Positions 35,531 through 44,902 of a stretch of DNA of 64,000 nucleotides are shown in pieces; within the stretch, counting starts at the first letter, position 1, and the number at the start of each line of letters is the position of its first letter. Below the pieces are notes generated by a model. That model ran no database searches, was not told the DNA's origin, and saw only the letters and a program-made list of their open reading frames with translations. This DNA is from UBA4421 sp002704225 (GTDB lineage: Bacteria; Pseudomonadota; Gammaproteobacteria; Pseudomonadales; Azotimanducaceae), in the NCBI GenBank assembly GCA_902556425.1, contig CACDWG010000006.1:1-64000 (forward strand), in the 5' to 3' direction. The position numbers and the translations under genes are program-made.

Positions 35531-36598
35531 ATTGTATGCTACCGCTTCCGCGTTGGTAAAGCGCAATTCCACTCGATCGCCGGGCCTTAACCGGTGCTCC
35601 GGATTAAGCACGATGCGCAATTGTTGGTGCTCAGATCGGACAAGCGCAGTCCAGTACTGGCCATCAAAACGTATGTCTTCGATTGCGTGCGTTTTTCGTG
35701 TCCGAGCCGGATGGGTGTCATCGCCCTCGTTCTCGAAACGTGCCGCGGTGATCGTGCTGCCGCGTATACCCAGCTCAACGGTTTCGCCACTGGTGAGATT
35801 GCCGTTAGAGCGGAGGTTTGCTATCGGTAGATTGCCAAATGTAGTAACAATGTGATGGCCTTCAACTTGCCCTGTAAGCGATTGCAGGCCGGCGATGGTT
35901 TCGGCAATAAATCGGTGGGCTGGGTTCTTCCAGAGTGCCTGGGGGGTGTCGAGTTGGACCGCAACACCATCGACGAGCACCAAGATACGATCGGCCATTG
36001 CCATGGCTTCTTCGGGATCGTGGGTCACCATAATCGTCGATGTGCCTGCTTGAATGAGACCTCTTCGAGCATCCTGCCGAAGCTCACGACGAAGGGGAGT
36101 ATCGACGCTGGCGAAGGGCTCATCTAACAGCATCACTCGGGGATTGGTGGCCAATGCCCGGATCAGCGCGATTCTTTGCTGTTGGCCTCCGGACAACGTA
36201 TCCGGGTAGCGGGCCGCCAGATCGACCAGCCCAACGCTGTTGAGCAACTCATTCACCTGGCTGTCGCGCTCCGCCGGTGGAATCTCGTGGAGGCCAAAGC
36301 CGACGTTCTGCGCCACGGTGAGGTGCGGGAACAACGCATGGTCTTGAAAGACTAAACCCACGGGGCGCTGCTCTGGTGGAGGACAAAGACCCGGACTGGC
36401 AAGTTGCTGACCGTCTAGCCGAATCTCTCCGCTTTGTATTTCCTCTAGACCGGCGGCGATCCTTAGCAGCGTGCTCTTCCCGCTGCCAGAGGGTCCGATG
36501 ACGCAGAGGATTTCGCCGTCGTTTAACGACAGAGAAATATCGGATAACACTTGGTGAGAGCCGAAGCGGTGGGTAATGGCGGACAGTTGAATACTCAT
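35528..36598 (-). CDS. Ferric iron ABC transporter ATP-binding protein (FbpC/FutC type)
   Basis: 356-residue ATPase. Walker A GPSGSGKST, Q-loop VFQDHALFP, signature LSGGQQQRIALIRAL, Walker B VMLLDEPFASVD and the H-loop MVTHDPEEA are intact, and a TOBE-like C-terminal domain follows (~residues 240-350). The ATG at 36598 (MSIQLSAI) is chosen over 36631. It is divergent from the permease gene (108 bases between starts) and lies upstream of the binding-protein gene on the same strand. Confidence 0.92.
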   Translation of the reverse strand: MSIQLSAITHRFGSHQVLSDISLSLNDGEILCVIGPSGSGKSTLLRIAAGLEEIQSGEIRLDGQQLASPGLCPPPEQRPVGLVFQDHALFPHLTVAQNVGFGLHEIPPAERDSQVNELLNSVGLVDLAARYPDTLSGGQQQRIALIRALATNPRVMLLDEPFASVDTPLRRELRQDARRGLIQAGTSTIMVTHDPEEAMAMADRILVLVDGVAVQLDTPQALWKNPAHRFIAETIAGLQSLTGQVEGHHIVTTFGNLPIANLRSNGNLTSGETVELGIRGSTITAARFENEGDDTHPARTRKTHAIEDIRFDGQYWTALVRSEHQQLRIVLNPEHRLRPGDRVELRFTNAEAVAYN

Positions 36599-36706
36599 GG
36601 TGCCGCAATACTGCCCGATTGCGCCCGCCAAGCCTATGGTCGTATTCGCCCCAGTGCTTTCGAGTTTTCTGTCGAATGGTTGGCAGGGCCGGTATAGTGG
36701 TTTGCT

Positions 36707-38326
36707 ATGTTAAGAAAACCCACCACATCCATTGTTTGGCCAGCCGGCGCGCTGCTGATCGCGGTGCCCGTCAGCCTGCCGATTCTGATGCTGCTTTGGG
36801 CGGCATTGGGGCCTGGTGGAGAGAGTTGGGCGCACATGCGAGACACTGTGTTCCCCACCTATCTGGCGAATACCGTGCAGTTGATGCTGTTCGTTGCCGT
36901 GCTGTCTACGGTGATTGGTGTGCTAACCGCCTGGTTGACCGTGCACTATGATTTTCCCCTGCGACGGATGTTGGTGCCGGCGTTGGCTTTGCCTTTGGCC
37001 GCTCCTGCCTACGTTATCGGTTATGTCTATGCCGACTTGCTGGAATTTTCAGGACCGATTCAGAGTGCCATAAGAGATTGGTTGGCGTTGTCACCGCAAA
37101 AGTCAGTGTTGCCCAATATTCGTAGCCTTCCGGGAGCTGCAGGGGTGATCAGTTTGGTGCTGTATCCCTACGTGTACCTGCTGGCTCGAGGCAGCTTTGC
37201 TCAGCAATCCAGTACGTTATATGAAGCCGCTCGCGCTCTCGGTTCGAATCGATTGAGAGTTTTCTGGCGGGTCGCGTTACCGGTGGCATGGCCTGCAGTC
37301 GTCGGCGGACTCGCCTTGGTATTGATGGAAACCGTGGCAGATTACGGGGTTGTTGAGCACTATGGTGTGCCGACGTTGACCACAGGTATTTTTCGCACGT
37401 GGTTCGCCATGGGCGAAACGTCAGCCGCCTTACAGCTCGCAGGCTGGTTGTTTATCGTGGTTTGTTTGCTGGTGGTGGCTGAACAGTTTGCGAGGCGAGG
37501 CCAGCGTTTTAATCCCGTCGGTCGGCAGCGTCAGTCGACCAGGCATGTACTGACCGGGTGGTCGGCTTGGCTTGCTTTTACGCTGTGTTTTATGCCTGTT
37601 CTGTTAGGTCTGATCGTGCCCATTGCGGTGCTGGCTGGTATGGCACTGAGCGATGGCGAGACACCGTTCAGTGCGGCTTTTTTGGCCTTGGTGCTAAACA
37701 GTGCGTGGGTTGCCAGTGTGGCGGCGTTGCTGTGTGCGGGGGCTGCGTTGTGGTTGGCCTACGCTGAGCGCCTGCATCCCAACGGTTGGGTTCGTGGCAG
37801 CGTGCGTGTGGCCACCTTGGGGTATGCGGTGCCTGGACTCGTGCTGGCGATAGCCCTCATGGTACCGATGATAAGTGTCGACAAATGGTTGGCGACATTG
37901 CTGAGAGACACCTTGGATTTGCACTGGGGTTTACTGATTACGGGTTCTTCGGCCGCCCTGATATTCGTCTATGTGGCGCGCTTTCTCACCGTGGCCTTCA
38001 ACAGCACGCAGGCCGGTTTGACTCAGATTCATCCTCAGCTGGACGCTGCTGCGCGTAGTCTCGGTCATACCCCGAGCGGTGTGCTGCGCAGGGTTCACTT
38101 GCCTCTGCTACGGCCTGCGGTCTTGACCGGTGTGTTGTTGGTATTCATTGATGTGATGAAGGAGCTTCCAGCGACGTTGATTTTACGTCCTTTCAATTTT
38201 GAGACTCTGGCGACTTGGGTTTATCGCTTCGCTTCCGATGAGCGTTTGGCCGAGGCGTCGACCGCTGCCCTTATTATCGTTTTAGTGAGTTTGGTTCCTA
38301 CCTATCTCCTCTCTAGGTTGCGTTAG
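36707..38326 (+). CDS. Ferric iron ABC transporter permease (FbpB/FutB type)
   Basis: 539-residue duplicated permease with about twelve TM helices. Two EAA loops are visible, one per half: EAARALGSNRLRVFWRVALP (~residues 174-193) and AAARSLGHTPSGVLRRVHLP near the C-terminus. The fused two-half build is typical of Fe(III) permeases. It is transcribed away from its ATPase gene, which is less common than a single fbpABC operon. No Fur-like site is seen in the 108 bases ahead of it. Confidence 0.92.
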   Translation: MLRKPTTSIVWPAGALLIAVPVSLPILMLLWAALGPGGESWAHMRDTVFPTYLANTVQLMLFVAVLSTVIGVLTAWLTVHYDFPLRRMLVPALALPLAAPAYVIGYVYADLLEFSGPIQSAIRDWLALSPQKSVLPNIRSLPGAAGVISLVLYPYVYLLARGSFAQQSSTLYEAARALGSNRLRVFWRVALPVAWPAVVGGLALVLMETVADYGVVEHYGVPTLTTGIFRTWFAMGETSAALQLAGWLFIVVCLLVVAEQFARRGQRFNPVGRQRQSTRHVLTGWSAWLAFTLCFMPVLLGLIVPIAVLAGMALSDGETPFSAAFLALVLNSAWVASVAALLCAGAALWLAYAERLHPNGWVRGSVRVATLGYAVPGLVLAIALMVPMISVDKWLATLLRDTLDLHWGLLITGSSAALIFVYVARFLTVAFNSTQAGLTQIHPQLDAAARSLGHTPSGVLRRVHLPLLRPAVLTGVLLVFIDVMKELPATLILRPFNFETLATWVYRFASDERLAEASTAALIIVLVSLVPTYLLSRLR

Positions 38327-38375
38327 CGCGCGGCGTACGGGTTTGGTTAGATCGGGGTTGTGTCGTTAACTAATA

Positions 38376-38882
38376 GTGGTTAAAAAGGCAAATCGGTATA
38401 GTCGATGGTCAGATGGAATGGAAAGCCACTTGAACTCGAGCCAAGAACTATCATTGCTCCAACCGGTGGGGTTTTGCCAATACGTGACAAGTGATGGTTT
38501 TGCTCTTCACAGTCCCGCCCTTGCGTCCTTGAATTTGAGCGGCGAATACCAGGGGTGTCGTATTGAAAAAGGAGATGTGACTCTCACGGACAGCTTTCGT
38601 TGGGTTTCGCCAATGATGCAATTTCATAACGTTTTGGTCTTTTTGGGCATCAGCCCGTTGGGCAAATCTTCTTTGCATTTTCTATATGGCGAACCTTGGT
38701 GTTACAAAGCGTGCATGGTCAGGCGTCTGCTCGTCGACCATCGGGCGGAAATTGCGATATCACGCCGTCAGGTTGCGACGGTTGTTGTCGAGGAACTGCA
38801 GGCGGTCAGTTATCCGTTAGCCAGAGTATTGGGTTTCGTCGCCGGAGCACTGTTGCCGCGACGCGGCTGGCAGGTTACCTAA
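38376..38882 (+). CDS. Hypothetical protein
   Basis: Open frame of 168 codons from a GTG at 38376; an ATG at 38418 (MESHLNSSQEL) may be the true start, giving 154 residues. No convincing ribosome site is seen for either. The sequence mixes beta-type stretches (LHSPALASLNLSG, NVLVFLGISPLGKSSLHFLYG) with a basic C-terminus (LLPRRGWQ). It has no clear signal peptide. I do not recognise a family. It lies between the iron permease and the DUF2256-nei operon. Whether it is translated is moderately likely given its length. Confidence 0.5.
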   Translation: MVKKANRYSRWSDGMESHLNSSQELSLLQPVGFCQYVTSDGFALHSPALASLNLSGEYQGCRIEKGDVTLTDSFRWVSPMMQFHNVLVFLGISPLGKSSLHFLYGEPWCYKACMVRRLLVDHRAEIAISRRQVATVVVEELQAVSYPLARVLGFVAGALLPRRGWQVT

Positions 38883-39035
38883 GGCCATCCACCGGTCGGC
38901 GAGACAAAAACCTCACCTTTTCTTCGCCTTTCCCTGATTTTTTTAGTCCTCCTCGCTTTTTTGTTAACTCTTCACTCGTGATTCACCCGAACGGCTCTAG
39001 CGTAGGGGGCTGAAATCGGTGTTTCTGGAAACAAA

Positions 39036-39206
39036 GTGGCGAAGCATGGGAAGGCGAATCTGCCTAAAAAAATTTGTATCAGATGCTCAAAACCCTTCGC
39101 GTGGCGAAAAAAGTGGGCGCGTGACTGGGATCAGGTGCTGTACTGTTCCGAACGGTGCCGCCGTACCAAGTCCCAAGATTCCCGCTATGGAGGGTCTTAT
39201 GCCTGA
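39036..39206 (+). CDS. DUF2256 small zinc-ribbon-like protein
   Basis: 56-residue protein read from a GTG at 39036: AKHGKANLPKKICIRCSKPF, then the CxxC pairs with WRKKWARDWDQVLYCSERCR and a short basic tail. This matches DUF2256, with CIRC and CSERC as likely metal ligands. The only other upstream signal in frame is a TAG at 39003. The stop lies 8 bases inside nei, so translation is probably coupled. DUF2256 genes often sit by photolyase-family genes, as here. Too small for ordinary gene calling. Confidence 0.8.
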   Translation: MAKHGKANLPKKICIRCSKPFAWRKKWARDWDQVLYCSERCRRTKSQDSRYGGSYA

Positions 39207-40050
39207 AGGTCCTGAGATCCGCCGAGTGGCGACGCGGATTCACAAGGTGTTGGCCGGCAGGAAAGCGCAAAAAGTGGTGTTCACCCAGCCGGGTGTCGCT
39301 GGTTTTGGACCGAAGCTCTCGGGTCAGCGAGTCGAGTGGGTGAGCAGTCGGGGTAAGGCCTTACTGACTCGGTTTGACGAGGGGCTCACAATCTACAGCC
39401 ACAATCAGCTGTACGGTCGTTGGTATATTACCCGCCGTGACAAACCGCCACGGACCAATCGAACGTTACGGCTGGGTATTTACACCGAAACCCACAGTGC
39501 TTTGCTCTATAGCGCTTCGGAAATTGAAGTGCATACGCCGGAATCCCTACTGCAGCAAAAGTATTTGGCGCGATTGGGTCCGGATGCGCTGGACGATCGA
39601 GTAGTCTGGCAGGACGTATTGCGCCAGTTGCAAGACAGGCGGTTTTCGGGTCGTTCACTGGCGTCTCTGTATTTGGATCAAAGCTTTGTCGCCGGTATTG
39701 GCAACTATTTGCGCACGGAGATTTTGTTCAACGCTCGGGTCAGTCCATTCGATCGTCCGAAGGATCTGACGCGCCGGCAGCTCGGCGCGCTCGCCCGCAA
39801 CACGCTGGCCCTGACTCGACAAGCCTATGCGACCTCTGGCGTGACTAACACGGCCGGACGAGTGAAGCGTATGCAGGCCAAGGGGGTGTCCCGTCGGCGC
39901 TATCGTCACCTGGCCTTCGACCGATCCAAGGAGTCCTGCTATCACTGTAACGATACGATAGAGCGCATTGAGGTCGGCGGCCGCCGAATCTATCTGTGCC
40001 AATCCTGCCAACCGAGCCTGCGCGGTGCGGCGGCCAAGGAGCTTTTATGA
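39199..40050 (+). CDS. nei: Nei, endonuclease VIII (DNA glycosylase)
   Basis: 283-residue Fpg/Nei-family glycosylase/AP lyase for oxidised pyrimidines. It starts at MPEGPEIRR, where the Pro-Glu is the catalytic N-terminus after Met removal; the Nei-like GPEIRR replaces the Fpg GPELP. The H2TH region is SLASLYLDQSFVAGIGNYLR, with the Asn. The zinc finger has CYHCNDTI and YLCQSCQ at the C-terminus. The frame is open far upstream to 39019, but that overlaps DUF2256 and lacks family sequence. It overlaps the photolyase start (ATGA). Confidence 0.93.
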   Translation: MPEGPEIRRVATRIHKVLAGRKAQKVVFTQPGVAGFGPKLSGQRVEWVSSRGKALLTRFDEGLTIYSHNQLYGRWYITRRDKPPRTNRTLRLGIYTETHSALLYSASEIEVHTPESLLQQKYLARLGPDALDDRVVWQDVLRQLQDRRFSGRSLASLYLDQSFVAGIGNYLRTEILFNARVSPFDRPKDLTRRQLGALARNTLALTRQAYATSGVTNTAGRVKRMQAKGVSRRRYRHLAFDRSKESCYHCNDTIERIEVGGRRIYLCQSCQPSLRGAAAKELL

Positions 40051-41558
40051 GCTATCAATCTGCCTTGCTGGTGCTGGGCAATCAGCTGTTTCCTGTCGAA
40101 GGCGTAACAGCGGCGCAAGTGGATTGCGTGGTCATGATCGAAGACCCGTTTTTGTGTCGGCACTTTGCCTATCACCAGCACAAATTGGTGCTCGTGCTAG
40201 CCGCCATGCGCGCCTATGCGCAATCCCTGCAACAGGCCGGCATCGACGTGCTGTATCAGCCCTTGGATGTCGAGCAGCGATCCGCAACCGCCGATCAATT
40301 TATGTCCACCTTGCAGCATTTATTAGCCCAGCACGAGGTGACTGAGTTGGTGCATTTCGAGGTCGAAGGCAAGGCCATGCAGGCCAATTTGGCGGGCTTG
40401 GTTCAAAGCATGGGTATTGGTCACAGAGTGCTATCTTCGCCGATGTTCCTCTGTGGCAGAGAGGACTTCGCGGAATTTCTCAAGGGCCGCGCCAAGCCAC
40501 AAATGGCGTCATTTTATAAGTTTCAGCGCACCCGTTTGGGGATTCTGGTCGATGCGGAAGGCGTCCCAGCCGGCGGTCGTTGGAGTTTTGACGAAGACAA
40601 TCGGAAGAAATTGCCAAAAAACATCGAGCCACCGGTACTGCCTGAGGTGCAAACCGATGTGTTGGTGGATGAGGTTTCTGCCCTAGTGAGCAATACCTTT
40701 GCCGAACATCCGGGCAGTGCCGACGGTTTTCATTGGCCGGTAACACGGCAGGGTGCCTTGGATTGGCTGGATGATTTTTTGCATCACCGCTTGGCGCTGT
40801 TCGGTCCCTATGAAGATGCGATCACTCAGCGTTCCAACACGGTTTTTCACAGCGTGCTCAGTCCCCTGCTCAACCTGGGTTTGATTACGCCCAATGAGGT
40901 GGTTGATCGAACCCTGCAGTTTGCCGAAAACAACGATATTCCGATGCAAAGTTTGGAAGGGTTTATTCGTCAGGTGATCGGTTGGCGGGAATTTATCCGC
41001 GGGGTGTATCAACACTTCAGTGCAGTGCAACAGCAGGGCAACTTTTGGCAGCACAACCGCCAGATGACAGATGCTTGGTATACCGGTAACACCGGTATCG
41101 AACCCTTGGATGTCGCGATCCTAGAGGCCCAGCAGTCCGGATGGTCGCACCACATTCCGCGTTTGATGGTGGTGGCGAACTTGATGACCCTGTGTGAGAT
41201 CGAGCCAAAGGCCGTGCATCGTTGGTTCATGGAAATGTACGTAGATTCTGCCTCTTGGGTGATGGGGCCCAATGTCTACGGCATGGGGATTTTCAGCGAT
41301 GGGGGTATCTTTGCCACTAAGCCCTACATCTGTGGCTCGAACTATTTGTTGAAAATGAGCGATTACAAAAAAGGACCATGGTGCGATGTGATGGATGGCC
41401 TGTACTGGCGCTTTATTGAGAACAACCGGGAGTTTTTTGCGACCAACCCTCGCTTGGCTCTGATGCCCCGAGCCCTGGACCGGTTAAAGCCTGAGCGAAA
41501 AGAAATCATCTTTTCTGCAGCGGAAACTTTCCTGCTCAGGCACACTCGCGGCACGTAA
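40047..41558 (+). CDS. Cryptochrome/photolyase-family protein (FeS-BCP type, altered cluster ligands)
   Basis: 503-residue member of the deoxyribodipyrimidine-photolyase-related group (PhrB/CryB clade). Family blocks include FIRQVIGWREFIRGVY, LMVVANLMTLCEI, WVMGPNVYGMGIFSDGG and KMSDYKKGPWC. Where the group usually has SDYC-x2-C for the [4Fe-4S] cluster, this protein reads SDYKKGPWC at ~residue 438, so two ligands seem lost. It may lack the cluster or be a variant subgroup. It starts with ATGA overlapping the nei stop, forming a DUF2256-nei-photolyase operon likely devoted to light and oxidative DNA damage. Confidence 0.87.
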   Translation: MSYQSALLVLGNQLFPVEGVTAAQVDCVVMIEDPFLCRHFAYHQHKLVLVLAAMRAYAQSLQQAGIDVLYQPLDVEQRSATADQFMSTLQHLLAQHEVTELVHFEVEGKAMQANLAGLVQSMGIGHRVLSSPMFLCGREDFAEFLKGRAKPQMASFYKFQRTRLGILVDAEGVPAGGRWSFDEDNRKKLPKNIEPPVLPEVQTDVLVDEVSALVSNTFAEHPGSADGFHWPVTRQGALDWLDDFLHHRLALFGPYEDAITQRSNTVFHSVLSPLLNLGLITPNEVVDRTLQFAENNDIPMQSLEGFIRQVIGWREFIRGVYQHFSAVQQQGNFWQHNRQMTDAWYTGNTGIEPLDVAILEAQQSGWSHHIPRLMVVANLMTLCEIEPKAVHRWFMEMYVDSASWVMGPNVYGMGIFSDGGIFATKPYICGSNYLLKMSDYKKGPWCDVMDGLYWRFIENNREFFATNPRLALMPRALDRLKPERKEIIFSAAETFLLRHTRGT

Positions 41559-41575
41559 CCGGGGTACCTCTTGCC

Positions 41576-42988
41576 ATGACAGATGATCGTTCTTTTCAAT
41601 CGTTGGGATTGCGCAACGATTTGCTTTCTCGCCTGCAGCAGATGGAATTTACTCAGATGACGCCGGTTCAGGCTGCGGCGCTGCCCAGCGCCTTAGAGGG
41701 CAAGGACGTGGTTGCTCAGGCAAGCACCGGCAGCGGTAAGACCGCTGCTTTTGCACTCGCCTGTTTACAGCGTTTGGAAAATACGAAGTTTCATGTGCAG
41801 TCGCTGGTCCTCTGTCCGACCCGGGAGTTGGCGGAGCAGGTTGCGGAGAGTTTTCGCGAGCTGGCGAAACATCTGTCCAACACGAAGGTAACGACCCTCT
41901 GTGGTGGTGTGGCCATGGGCCCGCAGATTGGTTCCCTGCAGCATAGCGCCCATGTGGTTGTGGGTACTCCCGGTCGGGTGCTCAAGCACTTGCAAAAAGG
42001 TACTCTGCACCTGCACGGCTTAACTGCCTTGGTCTTGGATGAGGCGGATCGTATGCTGGATATGGGGTTCGAAGAGGAAATCGACGCCATCTTTGCCTAC
42101 CTGCCATCGCCTCGACAGAACCTGCTTTTTTCTGCGACCTTTCCAGACGAGGTTGCTCACGTTGTGAAGGCCCTGAGTCCTTACGCGGTAAGGATAGACG
42201 TCACCGAATCCGAAGTCGCGCCCTCTATTACTGAGCGCTGGTGTCATGCCCCGGCTGGGCGAGACTCGGGTACCCGAGCCGAGGTTTTGGGTGAAGCCCT
42301 CAAGCATTGGGGTGGCACGTTGAATCTGGTGTTTTGCAATACCAAACTGGATTGCGCTGAGGTCAGTCGTCAGCTGGGCTTATTGGGCTTCAGTGCCGTG
42401 GCCTTGCACGGCGATATGGAGCAATTTGAGCGCAGCCAGACGTTGATTCGTTTCGCTAACGGAAGCGCGAACGTACTGGTCGCTACAGACGTGGCTGCTC
42501 GGGGACTCGATATCGATGATGTGGATGCCGTGTTCAATTTCGAATTGCCGCATCAGGCAGAGATTTATGTGCATCGAATTGGCCGAACGGCACGTGGCGG
42601 CAGAAAGGGTGTTGCCATCAGCTTGGTGTCAGATCGTGAGATGTCGCGCCTGCGTCACTTGGAAACCGAGCGGGAATCTGGTGCCATGAAGCTGTGGCGT
42701 GCAGATAGCATGGATGCCCCGGCATCGAATGTGACTGAGTCCATGCCCGAGCCGTCTGTATACACCCTCGAGATCAATGGCGGCCGCAAGCAAAAACTGC
42801 GGCCTGGAGACATTCTCGGCACGTTGACGGCCTCTAAAGAATTGAGTGCTGACGCCGTCGGCAAAATCGATATTCTGCCCATGGTGAGTTATGTGGCAAT
42901 TGCCAAGGAGCATTCCAGCACTGCTCAGAGGCTGATCAATCGCCACAAGATCAAAGGAAGACAATACCGGGCGAGGGGCTTGGGCTAA
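41576..42988 (+). CDS. dbpA: DbpA-type DEAD-box RNA helicase
   Basis: 470-residue helicase. The Q-motif has TPVQAAALP, motif I is ASTGSGKT, motif II LDEADRML, motif III SAT, motif V ARGLDIDD and motif VI HRIGRTARGG. The C-terminal ~75 residues form a DbpA RNA-binding domain (VGKIDILPMVSYVAI ... KIKGRQYR) that binds hairpin 92 of 23S rRNA in E. coli DbpA. A role in 50S assembly is expected. It follows the photolyase gene by 17 bases and converges on the RhlE gene. Confidence 0.93.
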   Translation: MTDDRSFQSLGLRNDLLSRLQQMEFTQMTPVQAAALPSALEGKDVVAQASTGSGKTAAFALACLQRLENTKFHVQSLVLCPTRELAEQVAESFRELAKHLSNTKVTTLCGGVAMGPQIGSLQHSAHVVVGTPGRVLKHLQKGTLHLHGLTALVLDEADRMLDMGFEEEIDAIFAYLPSPRQNLLFSATFPDEVAHVVKALSPYAVRIDVTESEVAPSITERWCHAPAGRDSGTRAEVLGEALKHWGGTLNLVFCNTKLDCAEVSRQLGLLGFSAVALHGDMEQFERSQTLIRFANGSANVLVATDVAARGLDIDDVDAVFNFELPHQAEIYVHRIGRTARGGRKGVAISLVSDREMSRLRHLETERESGAMKLWRADSMDAPASNVTESMPEPSVYTLEINGGRKQKLRPGDILGTLTASKELSADAVGKIDILPMVSYVAIAKEHSSTAQRLINRHKIKGRQYRARGLG

Positions 42989-43019
42989 TACCTACCCGGT
43001 GCCGGAGGCAGAAGGCAGA

Positions 43020-44561
43020 TCAAGCCCGATTGCCGTTGGCTCCAGCGCCGGAGCTGGCGGGACGTCGCCGCCGCCGGGGTCTATTGCCGCCACCATCAAT
43101 TCCTTTCGGTGTCTGATATCTGCGTTTGCCATTGGTGTGCCGCTGTCCCGCGTAGGGATCCACATTGGCATTGCTCACGCCTGGCCGGTTCCCGTCGACC
43201 TCGGGCTTTGAATCCTTCGGTTCGGGGTCAGCTCGATTGCCGTGGTTTTTGGCGCGCTTTCGAGCAGGCTTAGCGCTTTCGCGACCTTCGCCAGCGGGCT
43301 TGCGTCGGCGTGAGCGTTGCCGCTTGGCGCCATCTTCGCCATTACCTCTGCTCTGCTTTTGTGCCCCTTGGGCGGCTGGAGCGGAACCGGTTTTCGCGAT
43401 TTCCGGCAGTTCGATATCCAGTGTGACGGTCTCCAGCGTGAGCTTGGTGAGACGCTGAATGGCCTTCAGTCGGCTGACTTCTGCGGCATCCACTAATGCC
43501 CAAGCGACACCACCGGCGCCGGCTCTGGCGGTTCGACCAATGCGGTGCACGTAGCTTTCGGGTTCGTGCGGCAGCTCATAATTGAACACATGGGACACTT
43601 CGCGTATGTCGATGCCACGCGCAGCGATATCTGTGGCCACTAAAACCCAAGCGTCCCCGGACTTGAAATTTTCTAGCGCCCGTTGCCGAGCGGCCTGACT
43701 TTTGTTGCCGTGAATCACCTCGGCGACGAAGCCGGAGGCGTTCAGCTGTCGAGCAACTTTGTTTGCACCGTGCTTGGTGCGAGTGAAAACAATGGCTCTT
43801 ACCAGACTACTGTCGCGGAGCAGATGCTCCAACGCAGCACGTTTCTGATGGGTTGCAACATGTACAACCTTTTGTTCGATTTTGGCGACTGTGACTTCTT
43901 CCGGCGTGACGTCGATACGCACTGGGTCGCGTAATATTTCTTTCGAAAGCTTGGCAATTTCGCCGGGCATGGTGGCCGAGAACAGTAGCGTTTGGCGCTC
44001 AGTCGGCATGGCTTTGATGATGCGACGTACGTCGGGTATGAATCCCATATCCAAGAGTCGATCGCATTCGTCGAGCACTAAGAATTCGGTCTCACTCAGG
44101 CTTACATGGCCTTGGTTCATAAGGTCGAGCAAGCGACCGGGGGCGGCAACTAAAATATCCACACCGCCTCGTAGTTTCTTGACTTGCGGGTTTTGATTCA
44201 CGCCGCCGATCACGCACAGGTAGTTCATGTTGCTCTGGCCGCCGAGGCGTTCCAGTTCGCTGTGAATTTGTAGTGCCAGTTCTCGAGTCGGTGCCAATAT
44301 CAGTGCTCGAGGGTGGCGGGGTTTGGCGCGCATTTCGCCCTTGCGCTCGGCGGCTTCCTGAACGAGGTTTTGCAACAGCGGCAGTCCAAAGGCTGCGGTT
44401 TTACCGGTGCCGGTCTGGGCGATACCCAACAGGTCTTTGTGCGCCAGTACTTCAGGAATAGCGGCCTGCTGAATGTCGCTGGGTTCTGTGAAGCCAAGTT
44501 CCGCGACCGTATCGCAATAGGTGTGGTGCAACCCAAGAGCCGCAAACGCGTTGTCCGTCAT
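43020..44561 (-). CDS. rhlE: RhlE-type DEAD-box RNA helicase
   Basis: 513-residue helicase with motifs I (AQTGTGKT), II (LDECDRLL; Cys replaces Ala of DEAD, giving DECD), III (SAT), V (ARGIDIRE) and VI (HRIGRTARAG). The C-terminal ~130 residues are a basic low-complexity tail (many Lys/Arg/Pro/Gly, ending in RRRRRPASSG). The gene has the general RhlE layout but the tail is longer than in the E. coli protein's core. It is convergent with dbpA. It is divergent from the acylase gene, with about 400 bases between the starts. Confidence 0.9.
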   Translation of the reverse strand: MTDNAFAALGLHHTYCDTVAELGFTEPSDIQQAAIPEVLAHKDLLGIAQTGTGKTAAFGLPLLQNLVQEAAERKGEMRAKPRHPRALILAPTRELALQIHSELERLGGQSNMNYLCVIGGVNQNPQVKKLRGGVDILVAAPGRLLDLMNQGHVSLSETEFLVLDECDRLLDMGFIPDVRRIIKAMPTERQTLLFSATMPGEIAKLSKEILRDPVRIDVTPEEVTVAKIEQKVVHVATHQKRAALEHLLRDSSLVRAIVFTRTKHGANKVARQLNASGFVAEVIHGNKSQAARQRALENFKSGDAWVLVATDIAARGIDIREVSHVFNYELPHEPESYVHRIGRTARAGAGGVAWALVDAAEVSRLKAIQRLTKLTLETVTLDIELPEIAKTGSAPAAQGAQKQSRGNGEDGAKRQRSRRRKPAGEGRESAKPARKRAKNHGNRADPEPKDSKPEVDGNRPGVSNANVDPYAGQRHTNGKRRYQTPKGIDGGGNRPRRRRRPASSGAGANGNRA

Positions 44562-44902
44562 AACATGTCCTAGTCACGCAGCGAAAAGCCTTTGCTTCGT
44601 GCGTCAGTTTAATTTGGATGTTTGCCGCGTATAGCCTGTGCCCTAACAGAGATCTGATGGGGTTTACTCGGTCGCACTGCCATTAAATCGGCGTTTTCGC
44701 GACGGCGCAGTTTGCATCGTTACTTCAAGCAAACTCACACACGCTAGGGTGGGGTAGGCTTGGCTCGCGTTGGAAGTCGCGAGATAGGGGCGTCGCCCCA
44801 AAGTCTCAAAGACGCATGTCCTCGAGGCGGTGCAGATTGAGGCTCGCGCCGGCCAGAGTCAAGTCCTATTGCTCCGGTGCTTTTCAGGTGCTTTCTTTTC
44901 TC

